Part shown: positions 25,579-33,263 of the stretch, one piece after another | How the letters are laid out: each line of letters starts with the position of its first letter | Numbering within the stretch: position 1 is the first letter of the stretch | Origin: Dechloromonas sp. H13 | Lineage (GTDB): Bacteria > Pseudomonadota > Gammaproteobacteria > Burkholderiales > Rhodocyclaceae | NCBI RefSeq assembly: GCF_009469615.1 | Contig: NZ_SSXX01000007.1 | Location: 62,001 to 126,000, forward strand | Length of the DNA: 64,000 nucleotides | Reading direction: 5' to 3' | Translations under genes and position numbers: made by a program | Notes under the pieces: model-generated | Databases searched by the model: none | Told to the model about the DNA's origin: nothing | The model's input: only the letters and a program-made list of their open reading frames with translations

Positions 25579-25880
25579 CCCCCGCCGCGCTGGGTCGCCC
25601 GGTCGACCCGTGCCAGCAGCTCCGTTGCCGCCTCCCCGGCGCCTTGCCGGACGCTCACTTCGACCCGCAGCATCGAGAGTTGCAGTGCACCAATCCGGTG
25701 CGCCGCTTCGCGTGTCAGCGCGAAGTGCAGCTGCACGCCCGCCGTCGTCAACAACAGGCCGTCGGCGCTAGCGCTGACCGCCGGCCCGAAGGCCTGGACC
25801 AGCGCCCGCCGGAATTCCTCCGGGGTCGCGTTCATCTGCCGCACGCGGCTGGCACTCCACGGAAACGGCCCTTCAGCCAC
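25575..25880 (-). CDS. Unknown protein, last gene of the AOR operon
   Basis: The 101-residue protein has a short helix-rich start (ATPEEFRRALVQAFG) and two strands (LLLTTAGVQLHFAL and LSMLRVEVSV) with an Arg/Glu-rich tail. No family is recognised. It starts with GTG inside the end of the MoaD-like gene (8-bp overlap), so it is translated with it. In Aromatoleum the aor cluster also ends in small accessory genes, which suggests a maturation role; that is inference. A start at a later Met is possible. Confidence 0.68.
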   Translation of the reverse strand: MAEGPFPWSASRVRQMNATPEEFRRALVQAFGPAVSASADGLLLTTAGVQLHFALTREAAHRIGALQLSMLRVEVSVRQGAGEAATELLARVDRATQRGGG

Positions 25881-26124
25881 CGGCGATCGGCGGCCACACC
25901 GCCAGCGTGTCGCCGTCCTTGAGGCAGGTTGCGGCCCGCGCCTCGGGCGGGATGAAGACGCCGTTCACGAGAACCAGATGGGTCAGTTTCGGCGGCAGCG
26001 AAAACGGCCGCAGAACGGTGTCGACCGCAGCAGCCTCGGCCGCTTCGATTTCCACCTTGTTGCCCTTGCTACCGGGCGGCAGGTAGTCGCCCAGCGTGGC
26101 GTAGAGCTTGACGGTCACCCGCAC
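25873..26124 (-). CDS. MoaD/ThiS-family sulfur carrier of the AOR operon
   Basis: The 83-residue ubiquitin-fold protein starts with VTVKLYATLGDYLP and ends in Gly-Gly (WPPIAGG), the residue pair that is adenylated and thiocarboxylated in MoaD proteins. It probably supplies dithiolene sulfur to make the tungstopterin of the neighbouring aldehyde oxidoreductase. It uses GTG at 26124, 4 bp after the FAD-subunit gene. A repeat word lies at 26020. Confidence 0.9.
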   Translation of the reverse strand: MRVTVKLYATLGDYLPPGSKGNKVEIEAAEAAAVDTVLRPFSLPPKLTHLVLVNGVFIPPEARAATCLKDGDTLAVWPPIAGG

Positions 26125-26128
26125 GGCG

Positions 26129-27376
26129 CTAGCGGACCACCTGCTGGCTGGCCAGGTAGGCCTCGACGAAGCGGGTCGGCGTTTCCAGCAGCTTTGCCTT
26201 CCACGCCCCGAGCCGCGTCCGCCCCTGGATCAGGCCGCGCAGGACGCCGACGTGCTGGGTCAGGCCGATCGCCGTCGCGCCGACCAGCACGTCACCGTCG
26301 AACTGCAGGCTGAGGTAGCGGCCGTTGGCCTCGTCGGCCAGCTCGACACCGTCGCCGCCGGGCACCCCCTGCCATTCGCCGAAGGACGACGAGATCATGC
26401 CCATCGAATCGAGCACGTTGATCGCCAGCACGCCCTTCATGCGGGCCGGCTGGCCGGCCATGTTGAGCGCCGCGACGCGCGCCTGGTCGGCGGCGTTGGG
26501 CTGGATCGCCGCCACCAGGTGGCGCCCAGAGAACAGGTCGGGCGCCTCGGCAACGTCGCCCGCGGCGTAGATGCCGGGCACCGAGGTCTGCATCGTGTCA
26601 TCGACCAGAATGCCCTTGGCGACATGCACCGCCGTCCCTTCGAGGAAGGCGACGTTGGGCGCGACGCCGGCGGCGACGATCAGCAGGTCACAATCAAGTT
26701 GCTCGCCGGTCGACAGGGTCACGGTCAACGGCGATTTTTCGCCATTTTCGATGCGTTCGACACCCGCCTTCGTCACCACGCGCACGCCCTGTTTCTCGAC
26801 CCAGCGCTTGATCATGGTGCCGGCTTCCGGCGTCATCATGCGCGGCACCATTCGGTCGCCCATCTCGACCACCGTCAGCTGCACGCCGCGCTTGACCAGC
26901 GACTCCATGATGATGCAGCCGATGAAGCCTGCCCCCAGCTGCAGCACGCGCGAACCGGGTTTGGCCAGCGCGGCGATGCCACGGGCGTCGTCGAGCGTCC
27001 AGCAGGTCTGTACTTCAGGCAGGTCGATGCCGGGGATCGGCGGGCGCACCGGGTGCGAGCCGGTGGCGATCAGCAGCCGGTCGTAATCCTCGAAATGGCC
27101 ATCGTCGAACAAAACTGTGCGTTTTTCGGCGTTGACCGCAACCGCCCGGCCGCGCCGCTGGCGAATGCACAAACTATCGAAATGACCTTCCGCCTTGCGC
27201 AGGTAGGTACCGGACTCGTCGATGTTGCCTTCCAGCAGGTAGGGAATCGCCATCCGCGAGTAGGGTGGCGCCCCTTCGTTGCCGACCAGCAGGATGTCGT
27301 CGCCGGGCGCAGCGCGGCGCAGGGTTTCGGCGGCGACGACGCCGGCCGGGCCGTTGCCGAGAATGATGTGTTTCAT
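26129..27376 (-). CDS. FAD-dependent NAD(P)H oxidoreductase subunit of AOR
   Basis: The 415-residue flavoprotein has the FAD motif LGNGPAGVVAAETLRR, an ATGSHP segment, the NAD(P) motif LGAGFIGCII and the second FAD motif IYAAGDVAEA. The arrangement with an Fe-S subunit and a tungstoenzyme is that of the Aromatoleum aldehyde oxidoreductase, where the FAD subunit transfers electrons to NAD+. Nitrite-reductase-like and rubredoxin-reductase-like proteins share the fold, so the assignment rests on context. ATG 27376 follows a ribosome-site-like AGAAGAGGCAAGCC. A repeat word is at 27131. Confidence 0.88.
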   Translation of the reverse strand: MKHIILGNGPAGVVAAETLRRAAPGDDILLVGNEGAPPYSRMAIPYLLEGNIDESGTYLRKAEGHFDSLCIRQRRGRAVAVNAEKRTVLFDDGHFEDYDRLLIATGSHPVRPPIPGIDLPEVQTCWTLDDARGIAALAKPGSRVLQLGAGFIGCIIMESLVKRGVQLTVVEMGDRMVPRMMTPEAGTMIKRWVEKQGVRVVTKAGVERIENGEKSPLTVTLSTGEQLDCDLLIVAAGVAPNVAFLEGTAVHVAKGILVDDTMQTSVPGIYAAGDVAEAPDLFSGRHLVAAIQPNAADQARVAALNMAGQPARMKGVLAINVLDSMGMISSSFGEWQGVPGGDGVELADEANGRYLSLQFDGDVLVGATAIGLTQHVGVLRGLIQGRTRLGAWKAKLLETPTRFVEAYLASQQVVR

Positions 27377-27449
27377 GGCTTGCCTCTTCTTCGAGCGCAA
27401 AGGGAAACGGGGCGGCGCCGGCGCCACCCCGTCCGTGGACGCGAAACGC

Positions 27450-29297
27450 CTACAGGCCGAGCCGTTCGAGCGTCGCCTTCTCCGGTACGCCGTCGGGCGT
27501 CCAGCCGCGCACCTTGTAGTACTCGGGCTTCATCTTGTCGAGGCCGTTGACCAGGCCCTTGGCCGGCCCGCTCTTCGCCGGTTCGGTCTTCAGGCGCGGC
27601 GGCAGGTCGTCGTCCTTGGCGCTCAGGCCGGCGGCCAGGTTGAACTGGCGCTCCATGTTCCAGATACGCTCGCCGACGGCGTTCAGCTTGTCCATCGACC
27701 AATCACCCTCGCAGGCGGCCTGGAGTTGCGGCTGCACATCGGCCAGCGTCCACGCAAAGCTGGTGAAGATGCAGATGCCGGCCGAATCGAAAACGCCGGT
27801 CGCATCCTGGAAGGCCTTGACCAACTCCGGCTTGCCATCAGTGACCAGCGGGTCGGTCTTGACCGGGATGCCGAGCACCTCGGAAGCAACGGTATAGCCA
27901 CGCAGGTGGCAGGCGCCGCGGTTGGAGGTGGCATAGGCCAGCCCCATGCCCTGGATGCCGCGCGAGTCGTAGGCCGGGAACTCCTGGCCCTTGACGCTCA
28001 TCGACAGCTCCGGCCGGCCGTACTTGGCGCACAGGCGGGCGCTGCCCAGGCCGAGCTCCTTGCCGAAACCCTCGCCCTTGGCGGTCATCTCGACCAGCTG
28101 GCACAAGGCCTCGGCCGAACCGAACTTCGCATCGACGCCAATCTGTTCCCGACTCAGGATACCGAGGTCGTAGAGCTCCATCGCCGCGCCGACCGTCGCC
28201 CCGAAGGAAATCGGGTCCATGCCGTGCTCGTTGCACAGCAGGTTGGCGTATTGCAGCGCCTCCAGGTCGCCGACCCCGTTGGCCGCGCCAAGCGCCCACG
28301 CCGCCTCATATTCGAGGCCGCCGGAAGCGCCCCAGTATTGCGGACTGTTCTTGACGCTGAAATGGGTCTCGTCGATCTTCGAGATGCGTCCGCAGGCGAT
28401 GGTGCAGCCAAAACAGGCGGCGTTGGTCACCAGATGCGGCTTGCCGTCGGTCGGCCGCTTCTCGTGCATGGCTTCCGCCGAAATCTTGCCGGCTTCCTCG
28501 AACTGCACGTCGCGGTGGTTGCGCGTTGGCAGGGCGCCCATCTCGTTGATCACGTTCATCAGCACCTGCGTGCCGTACTTGGGCAGCCCCTGGCCGGTCA
28601 CCGCGTTGTCGGCCAGCACCTTCTTGCCGGCATTGGCTGCGGCGAGGAAGGCCGGGAAATCCTTGATCCCGGACACCCCTTTGGTGCCGCGAATGGCGAC
28701 CGCCTTGAGGTTCTTCGAGCCCATCACGGCGCCGACGCCGGAACGCCCGGCAGCCCGGTGCAGGTCGTTGACGATGCAGGCGAACAACACCTGGTTCTCG
28801 CCGGCGCCGCCGATCGACGAGACGCGGATCAACGGATCCTGGTGCGAGGCCTTGATCGTCTCCTCGGTTTGCCAGCAGGTCTTGCCCCACAGGTGGGCGG
28901 CGTCGCGCAGTTCGGCCTTGTCGTTCTCGACATAGAGGTAAACCGGCTTCGGCGACCTGCCCTCGAAAATGATCATGTCCCAGCCGGCGAACTTCATCTC
29001 GGCGCCGAAAAAGCCGCCGGAATTCGAGCAGGCGATGGCATTGGTCAGCGCGCCCTTGGTCACCACGGTGTAGCGGCCGCCGGTCGACGCCATGGTGCCG
29101 GTCAGCGGGCCGGTAGCCATGATCATCTTGTTGTCCGGCGACAAAGGATCGACCTTGGGATCGATTTCCGACACCAGGTATTTCGAGGCGAGGCCGCGCG
29201 AGCCCAAGTAGTCGTTGGCCCAGGCCATGTTCAGCGGCTCGGGCGTGCAGGTGCCGGCGGTGAGGTTCACGCGCAGGACTTTACGGTTCCATCCCAT
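27450..29297 (-). CDS. Aldehyde:ferredoxin oxidoreductase-family tungstoenzyme
   Basis: The 615-residue protein is full length for the AOR family. It begins GWNRKVLRVNLTAGTCTPEPL and has the cluster-binding C-x-x-C-x-x-x-C motif (ACFGCTIAC) and the pterin-binding DSAGIC motif near residue 500. AOR enzymes oxidise aldehydes to acids using a tungsten bis-pterin. Family members in facultative betaproteobacteria act as a broad aldehyde oxidoreductase with Fe-S and FAD subunits. AAGGAGG precedes the ATG. The tungstate importer at 9-11 kb in the same window supports tungsten as the metal. Confidence 0.95.
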   Translation of the reverse strand: MGWNRKVLRVNLTAGTCTPEPLNMAWANDYLGSRGLASKYLVSEIDPKVDPLSPDNKMIMATGPLTGTMASTGGRYTVVTKGALTNAIACSNSGGFFGAEMKFAGWDMIIFEGRSPKPVYLYVENDKAELRDAAHLWGKTCWQTEETIKASHQDPLIRVSSIGGAGENQVLFACIVNDLHRAAGRSGVGAVMGSKNLKAVAIRGTKGVSGIKDFPAFLAAANAGKKVLADNAVTGQGLPKYGTQVLMNVINEMGALPTRNHRDVQFEEAGKISAEAMHEKRPTDGKPHLVTNAACFGCTIACGRISKIDETHFSVKNSPQYWGASGGLEYEAAWALGAANGVGDLEALQYANLLCNEHGMDPISFGATVGAAMELYDLGILSREQIGVDAKFGSAEALCQLVEMTAKGEGFGKELGLGSARLCAKYGRPELSMSVKGQEFPAYDSRGIQGMGLAYATSNRGACHLRGYTVASEVLGIPVKTDPLVTDGKPELVKAFQDATGVFDSAGICIFTSFAWTLADVQPQLQAACEGDWSMDKLNAVGERIWNMERQFNLAAGLSAKDDDLPPRLKTEPAKSGPAKGLVNGLDKMKPEYYKVRGWTPDGVPEKATLERLGL

Positions 29298-29309
29298 GAT
29301 CTGTCCTCC

Positions 29310-29786
29310 TTACGCTGCAACGGCGGCGGTATTGGCCTTGGCGGCCCAGGCACGCATACGGTCGAGGCCAGTCCAGTCGGCATCGACATAGGTGATCGCC
29401 GCCGTCGGACAGGCCTTGGCGCACTCCGGATCGCCGCCACAGAGGTCGCATTTCTGTACCTTTCCGACATCGGCCATGTAATTGACCGTGCCGAACGGAC
29501 AGGCGATGGTGCACACCTTGCAACCGACGCAGGTCGCTTCCCGGACCACCTTGGCGCCGGTCGCCGCGTCGACGACGATGGCGTCGACCGGGCAGGCGTT
29601 CATGCACCAGGCGTCGGCGCATTGCGTACAGGTATAGGGCACCTTGCGGCCTTCGTGTTCGAAATCGAAGACCTTGATGCGCGACTTGGACGGGTTGATG
29701 GTGCCGGTGTGCTCGTAGGAGCAGGCCATCTCGCACTGCAGGCATCCGGTACATTTGGCCGGATCGATGTGAAGCGACTTCTGCAT
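29310..29786 (-). CDS. Ferredoxin-like Fe-S subunit of AOR
   Basis: The 158-residue protein carries four cysteine motifs for [4Fe-4S] clusters: CTGCLQCEMAC, CTQCADAWCMNACP, CVGCKVCTIACP and CDLCGG...CAKACP. It starts QKSLHIDPAKC and is probably the electron relay between the tungstoenzyme and the FAD subunit. A GGAGGAG site lies before ATG 29786, the first gene of the operon. The longer frame extending to 30086 covers the non-coding region and was rejected. Confidence 0.93.
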   Translation of the reverse strand: MQKSLHIDPAKCTGCLQCEMACSYEHTGTINPSKSRIKVFDFEHEGRKVPYTCTQCADAWCMNACPVDAIVVDAATGAKVVREATCVGCKVCTIACPFGTVNYMADVGKVQKCDLCGGDPECAKACPTAAITYVDADWTGLDRMRAWAAKANTAAVAA

Positions 29787-29951
29787 GGTGTCTCCTCCAT
29801 GGTTCGTGTGTGTCGCTGAAACGGGTTTCGTGGCTTGTAAATCCGCACGTTTCTGCATCATGGAACAAAGCCGGCAAGCTGTCATGCCGCAACGCAACAT
29901 TCTGTTACACAAGGCTACGAAAGCACGACAGACGCACCTGTGGCACGGGCA

Positions 29952-29957
29952 TACACT
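29952..29957 (+). promoter_or_regulatory. Candidate -10 element of the putative small RNA
   Basis: TACACT lies about 7 bp before the proposed 5' end of the small RNA. The -35 position (around 29929-29934) shows only a weak match, so an activator or another start site may be involved. Confidence 0.25.
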
Positions 29958-29963
29958 GCGTCT

Positions 29964-30037
29964 GTGCATTGAACCCCTCCTCTCGAAATCCCCCCTTTCG
30001 AGAACTTCCAACCCCGCCCTTTGGCGGGGTTTTTTTT
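29964..30037 (+). ncRNA. Putative C-rich small RNA
   Basis: A single-stranded CCCCTCC (29974-29980) is followed by a hairpin with an 8-bp stem TCTCGAAA/TTTCGAGA (29981-30003) and a loop of TCCCCCC, and then by a strong Rho-independent terminator. No coding gene on the plus strand lies upstream to need that terminator. Exposed C-runs are characteristic of regulatory RNAs that pair with ribosome sites; GAGGAGGGG before the small TAT gene (start 16590) is a 9-nt complement. The 5' end is estimated. Confidence 0.42.
30011..30037 (+). terminator. Rho-independent terminator on the plus strand
   Basis: ACCCCGCC-CTTT-GGCGGGGT is an 8-bp stem with a 4-nt loop followed by eight T residues. It points along the plus strand although no plus-strand coding gene ends before it. 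Confidence 0.85.
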
Positions 30038-30051
30038 GGCCGGCCCCTGCC

Positions 30052-30079
30052 TTCCGGTTTGCCCATAAGCCGTTATAAT
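30052..30079 (+). promoter_or_regulatory. Promoter of the cytochrome c gene
   Basis: A perfect TATAAT at 30074-30079 lies 37 bp before the ATG at 30117. The -35 is weak (TTCCGG at 30052, 16-bp spacing). Confidence 0.5.
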
Positions 30080-30116
30080 TACGCACTTATATTTTTTGCG
30101 GATAGAGGTAATCAGC

Positions 30117-30563
30117 ATGGCCGAGCAACACTCCTCCAAGGGCATCATGTGGGCAACGATCATTGTTGCCATCGTCCTGATCGCCATTATTTACCCGCTG
30201 ACCGTCAAGCAATCCACGTCTGCGGCCGACGCCGCCGGCAGCAATGATTCGGCGGATGTCCGCATCCAGCCGGTCGCCAAATTCGAACTGGCCAAGGCCG
30301 CCCCGGCCGCTGCCGCCGGCCCGAAGGATGGCCCCACCGTTTTCAACTCGGTTTGCGGCGCCTGCCACAACACCGGCGCCGCCGGCGCCCCGAAGGTCGA
30401 CGACAAGGCGGCCTGGGCGCCGCGCGTCGGCCAGGGCAAGGACGCCCTCTACAAGAGCGCGATCGCCGGCAAGGGCGCGATGCCGCCGAAGGGTGGCGCG
30501 GCCGACCTGTCCGACGACGAAATCAAGGGTGCCGTCGATTACATCCTGACCAAGGTCAAGTAA
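30117..30563 (+). CDS. Membrane-anchored class I cytochrome c (c5-like)
   Basis: The 148-residue protein has an uncleaved N-terminal membrane anchor (IMWATIIVAIVLIAIIYPL), an Ala-rich linker, and one c-type heme site CGACH with the Met ligand in AMPPKGG, then DLSDDEIKGAVDYIL. The spacing resembles cytochrome c5 proteins. It probably carries electrons in the periplasm between quinol-oxidising complexes and terminal reductases. ATG 30117 was chosen over an upstream frame start because GAGGT at 30104 is correctly spaced. A terminator follows. Confidence 0.92.
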   Translation: MAEQHSSKGIMWATIIVAIVLIAIIYPLTVKQSTSAADAAGSNDSADVRIQPVAKFELAKAAPAAAAGPKDGPTVFNSVCGACHNTGAAGAPKVDDKAAWAPRVGQGKDALYKSAIAGKGAMPPKGGAADLSDDEIKGAVDYILTKVK

Positions 30564-30583
30564 GCAATCCGACAGCCGAGAGA

Positions 30584-30606
30584 GGGAGGCTACGGCCTCC
30601 CTTTTT
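30584..30606 (+). terminator. Terminator of the cytochrome c gene
   Basis: GGGAGGC-TACG-GCCTCCC followed by TTTTT, starting about 20 bp after the stop codon. Confidence 0.85.
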
Positions 30607-30615
30607 CGTGGACGC

Positions 30616-30638
30616 AAAAAAGGCGCCGCGTGGGCGCC
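30616..30638 (-). terminator. Terminator of the Lys/Ala-rich protein gene
   Basis: Read on the minus strand: GGCGCC-CACGC-GGCGCC followed by TTTTTT. It is placed to end the gene at 30686-31033 and faces the cytochrome terminator. Confidence 0.8.
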
Positions 30639-30685
30639 TGCCCGGACCGGCTTTTGGAGGGCCGGCCCCGGTTGCAGCAAGGTAA

Positions 30686-31033
30686 TTACTTCTTCGCCGG
30701 TTCGGCTGCCTTCACCGGTTCGGCCGCCTTGGCCGGCTCGGTTTTCGGCGCTTCGGCCTTGGCCGCTTCGGGCGCCTTCGGCTCGGTCTTCTTCACCGCC
30801 TTGGCATGCTTTTCGGTTTTGTGCTCGGTCGCCTTGGCTTCACTCTTGGCTTCCGGGGCAGCGACTGCCGGCTTGGCTTCCGGCGCCTTCACCTCGGCCT
30901 TGGGCGCTTCGGCCTTGACGACGGCGGCGGTCGGCGCAGCGGCAGGTTTGACTTCGGCGGCCGGCTTGACGTCGGCAGCGTGGGCGACACCGAAAGCGGC
31001 GGCGATGGCGATGGCGATAAGTTGCTTGGTCAT
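30686..31033 (-). CDS. Exported Lys/Ala/Pro/Glu-rich repetitive protein
   Basis: The 115-residue protein has a signal peptide (TKQLIAIAIAAAFGVAHA) and then almost only Lys, Ala, Pro and Glu in loosely repeated units such as VKPAAEVKPAA, KAPEAKP and KTEPAKAAEP. It is probably an extended or disordered periplasmic protein; a histone-H1-like composition is seen, but the signal peptide argues against DNA binding in the cytoplasm. AAGGAGA precedes ATG 31033. A dedicated terminator lies downstream. No function can be given. Confidence 0.72.
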   Translation of the reverse strand: MTKQLIAIAIAAAFGVAHAADVKPAAEVKPAAAPTAAVVKAEAPKAEVKAPEAKPAVAAPEAKSEAKATEHKTEKHAKAVKKTEPKAPEAAKAEAPKTEPAKAAEPVKAAEPAKK

Positions 31034-31172
31034 GTTGATTCTCCTTACGTGGTTTATTCGGAACATCATCCGGCTTTGCGAAATCGCGCTGCCTTGTGCC
31101 GAATAACGCGGGCGGTTACGGCCCGGATGTCATAAGGAAGGTAACCCGCTGTAACGCGACGTGACCGAGCGG

Positions 31173-33164
31173 TTAGCGCTTGTTGCCGGCCAGCATGGCC
31201 TTCAGCGCGTCGAGCCGGGCGCTGCCGGTCGCCTTGTCCGGCTCGGCGGCCAGCTTGCCGCCGGAGAAGCGGATGTCGTCCTTGCCCATCTCGGCGATGA
31301 AGCGCGACGGCTCGCTGGGAATGAACTCGCGCGCCTGCTTGCGCCGCTCGCAATAGCTGAGATGCAGCGAGCGCTGGGCACGGGTGATGCCGACGTACAT
31401 CAGCCGCCGTTCCTCCTCGAGCTTCGCCGGTTCGAGCGACTCGCGGTGCGGCAGGATGCCTTCCTCGATGCCGACCAGGAAGACGTGCCGGTATTCCAGC
31501 CCCTTGGCGGCATGCAGCGTCGACAGCTGCACGGCATCGACATCCTCGCTGTTCTGCTTGTCGAGCATGTTGATCAGGGCGATGCTCTGGGTCAGGTCGA
31601 TCAGCGTCTTGCCGTCCTCCTCGCCCTTCCGGTTCAACCAGTCGGCGAATTCGCTGACGTTGGCCCAGCGCGTCTGCGCCGTGCGCTCTTCCTCCTGGTC
31701 GTAGAGGAAGGCTTCGTAGTCGATGGCCTTCAGCAGGTCGGGCAGCACCTGCTGTGCCGGCTCGCGGCCGGCGCGCTGCTGGATGCGGTTGATGAACTGG
31801 CCGAATTCGAGCAGTGGTTCGAGCTGGCGGGGCTGCACGCGGCGGGCGAAGCCCTCCTCGAACAGCGCGTGGAACAGCGAGACGTGGCGCTCGCCGGCGT
31901 ACTGGCCGAGCATCTGCAACGTGGCGGCGCCGATGCCGCGCTTGGGCGTCGTCGCGGCACGGATGAAGGCCGGGTCGTCGTCCTCGTTGGCCAGCAGGCG
32001 CAGGTAGGCGGTGATGTCCTTGATTTCCGCCTTGTCGAAAAAGGACTGGCCGCCGGACAGGAGGTAGGGAATCTTCTGGTTGCGCAGCTGGGTTTCGAGC
32101 AGCCGCGCCTGGTGGTTGGAGCGGAAGAGGATGGCGTAGTCCTTGAAGCGACCGCGCTGTTCGAAGCGATGCGCCTGCAGCTTCATGACCACGCCCTCGG
32201 CCTCGGCCTCGTTGTCGCGACAGGCGGTGACCGTGATCGGGTCGCCGTGGCCGAGTTCCGACCACAGTTTCTTGTCGAACAGCTTTTCGTTATGGGCGAT
32301 GACGTTGTTGGCCGCCTTGAGGATTCTGACGGTCGACCGGTAGTTCTGCTCCAGTTTGATGACCTTGAGTGAAGGGAATTCGGCCGGCAGCTTCTTCAGG
32401 TTGTCGATGTCGGCGCCACGCCAGCCGTAGATCGCCTGGTCGTCGTCGCCGACCGCCGTGAACTGGGCGCGAACGCCGGTCAGCAGCTTGAGCAGCTGGT
32501 ACTGGCAGGCATTGGTGTCCTGATATTCGTCGACCAGCAGGTAGCGCAGGCGGTTCTGCCATTTCTCGGCGATCGTCGGATGCTGCTGGAAGAGGGTCAC
32601 CGGCAGGCCGATCAGGTCGTCGAAATCCATCGCCTGATAGGCTTTCAGCGTCGCCTCGTAGGACAGGTAGGCGTGCGCCGCCAGCGCTTCGTGCTCGTTG
32701 CCGGCGAGCTGGCGCGCCGCTTCCGGTGTCACCAGGGCGTTCTTCCAGTTGGAGATGATGGCCTGCAGGCGGCGCAGCGTCGCCTTGTCGACGGTTCTGG
32801 CGATATCACCGATGATCCCGGCGCAATCGGCTGCGTCGAAAATGGAAAAGCGCGGCTTGTAGCCGAGCGCCTTGGCCTCTTCGCGCAGGATACGGACACC
32901 GAGCGAATGGAAGGTCGAAATCTGCAGTTCTTCGGCGGTCGACCGCGACAGGAGCTTGCCGATCCGTTCCTGCATCTCCTTCGCGGCCTTGTTGGTGAAG
33001 GTGATGGCGGCCACGTTGCGCGGCTGGAAGCCGCAGTCCTGGACCAGGTAGGCGATCTTCTGCGTGATCACCCGCGTCTTGCCCGAACCGGCACCGGCGA
33101 GCACCAGCAGGGGGCCGTCGAGGTAGTGGATCGCTTCGCGCTGCTGGGGATTGAGGCCGGACAT
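31173..33164 (-). CDS. rep: ATP-dependent DNA helicase Rep
   Basis: The 663-residue UvrD/Rep-family superfamily 1 helicase begins SGLNPQQREAIHYLDGPLLV and has Walker A AGAGSGKTRVI, the DEYQDTN motif and YGWRGADI. Rep unwinds DNA 3' to 5' and helps forks pass obstacles. ATG 33164 matches the Rep N-terminus; an in-frame TTG at 33179 was rejected. The length fits Rep (about 670 residues) better than UvrD (about 720). Confidence 0.93.
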   Translation of the reverse strand: MSGLNPQQREAIHYLDGPLLVLAGAGSGKTRVITQKIAYLVQDCGFQPRNVAAITFTNKAAKEMQERIGKLLSRSTAEELQISTFHSLGVRILREEAKALGYKPRFSIFDAADCAGIIGDIARTVDKATLRRLQAIISNWKNALVTPEAARQLAGNEHEALAAHAYLSYEATLKAYQAMDFDDLIGLPVTLFQQHPTIAEKWQNRLRYLLVDEYQDTNACQYQLLKLLTGVRAQFTAVGDDDQAIYGWRGADIDNLKKLPAEFPSLKVIKLEQNYRSTVRILKAANNVIAHNEKLFDKKLWSELGHGDPITVTACRDNEAEAEGVVMKLQAHRFEQRGRFKDYAILFRSNHQARLLETQLRNQKIPYLLSGGQSFFDKAEIKDITAYLRLLANEDDDPAFIRAATTPKRGIGAATLQMLGQYAGERHVSLFHALFEEGFARRVQPRQLEPLLEFGQFINRIQQRAGREPAQQVLPDLLKAIDYEAFLYDQEEERTAQTRWANVSEFADWLNRKGEEDGKTLIDLTQSIALINMLDKQNSEDVDAVQLSTLHAAKGLEYRHVFLVGIEEGILPHRESLEPAKLEEERRLMYVGITRAQRSLHLSYCERRKQAREFIPSEPSRFIAEMGKDDIRFSGGKLAAEPDKATGSARLDALKAMLAGNKR

Positions 33165-33179
33165 GGGTAGCAAAGACAA

Positions 33180-33201
33180 GCGCCCCGGGTGGCCGGGGCG
33201 C
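33180..33201 (-). terminator. Strong hairpin between pilU and rep
   Basis: GCGCCCCGG-GTGG-CCGGGGCGC is a perfect 9-bp stem. On the minus strand it is followed by TTGTCTTTG, an imperfect U-rich tract. It probably ends the pilT-pilU transcript. Confidence 0.6.
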
Positions 33202-33263
33202 GATGGCTGGAGAGCGCGATTTTAACTCAGGGCGTCCCGGATGTCCGTGCCGGGGCCCGCCGC

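Larger units (their letters stand above)
29787..30116. other. Gene-free 330-bp divergent region
   Basis: The stretch between the AOR operon and the cytochrome c gene holds a putative plus-strand small RNA with its own terminator (29964-30037) and the cytochrome promoter (30052-30079). The AOR operon promoter must also lie here, but I could not find a convincing one. No protein-coding frame in it is convincing. Confidence 0.8.

Noticed and set aside
29860-29900. Sigma-54 promoter for the AOR operon
   Set aside because: A minus-strand GGCATGACAGCTTGC looks like -24/-12, but the gap between GG and GC is one base too long for a sigma-54 site.
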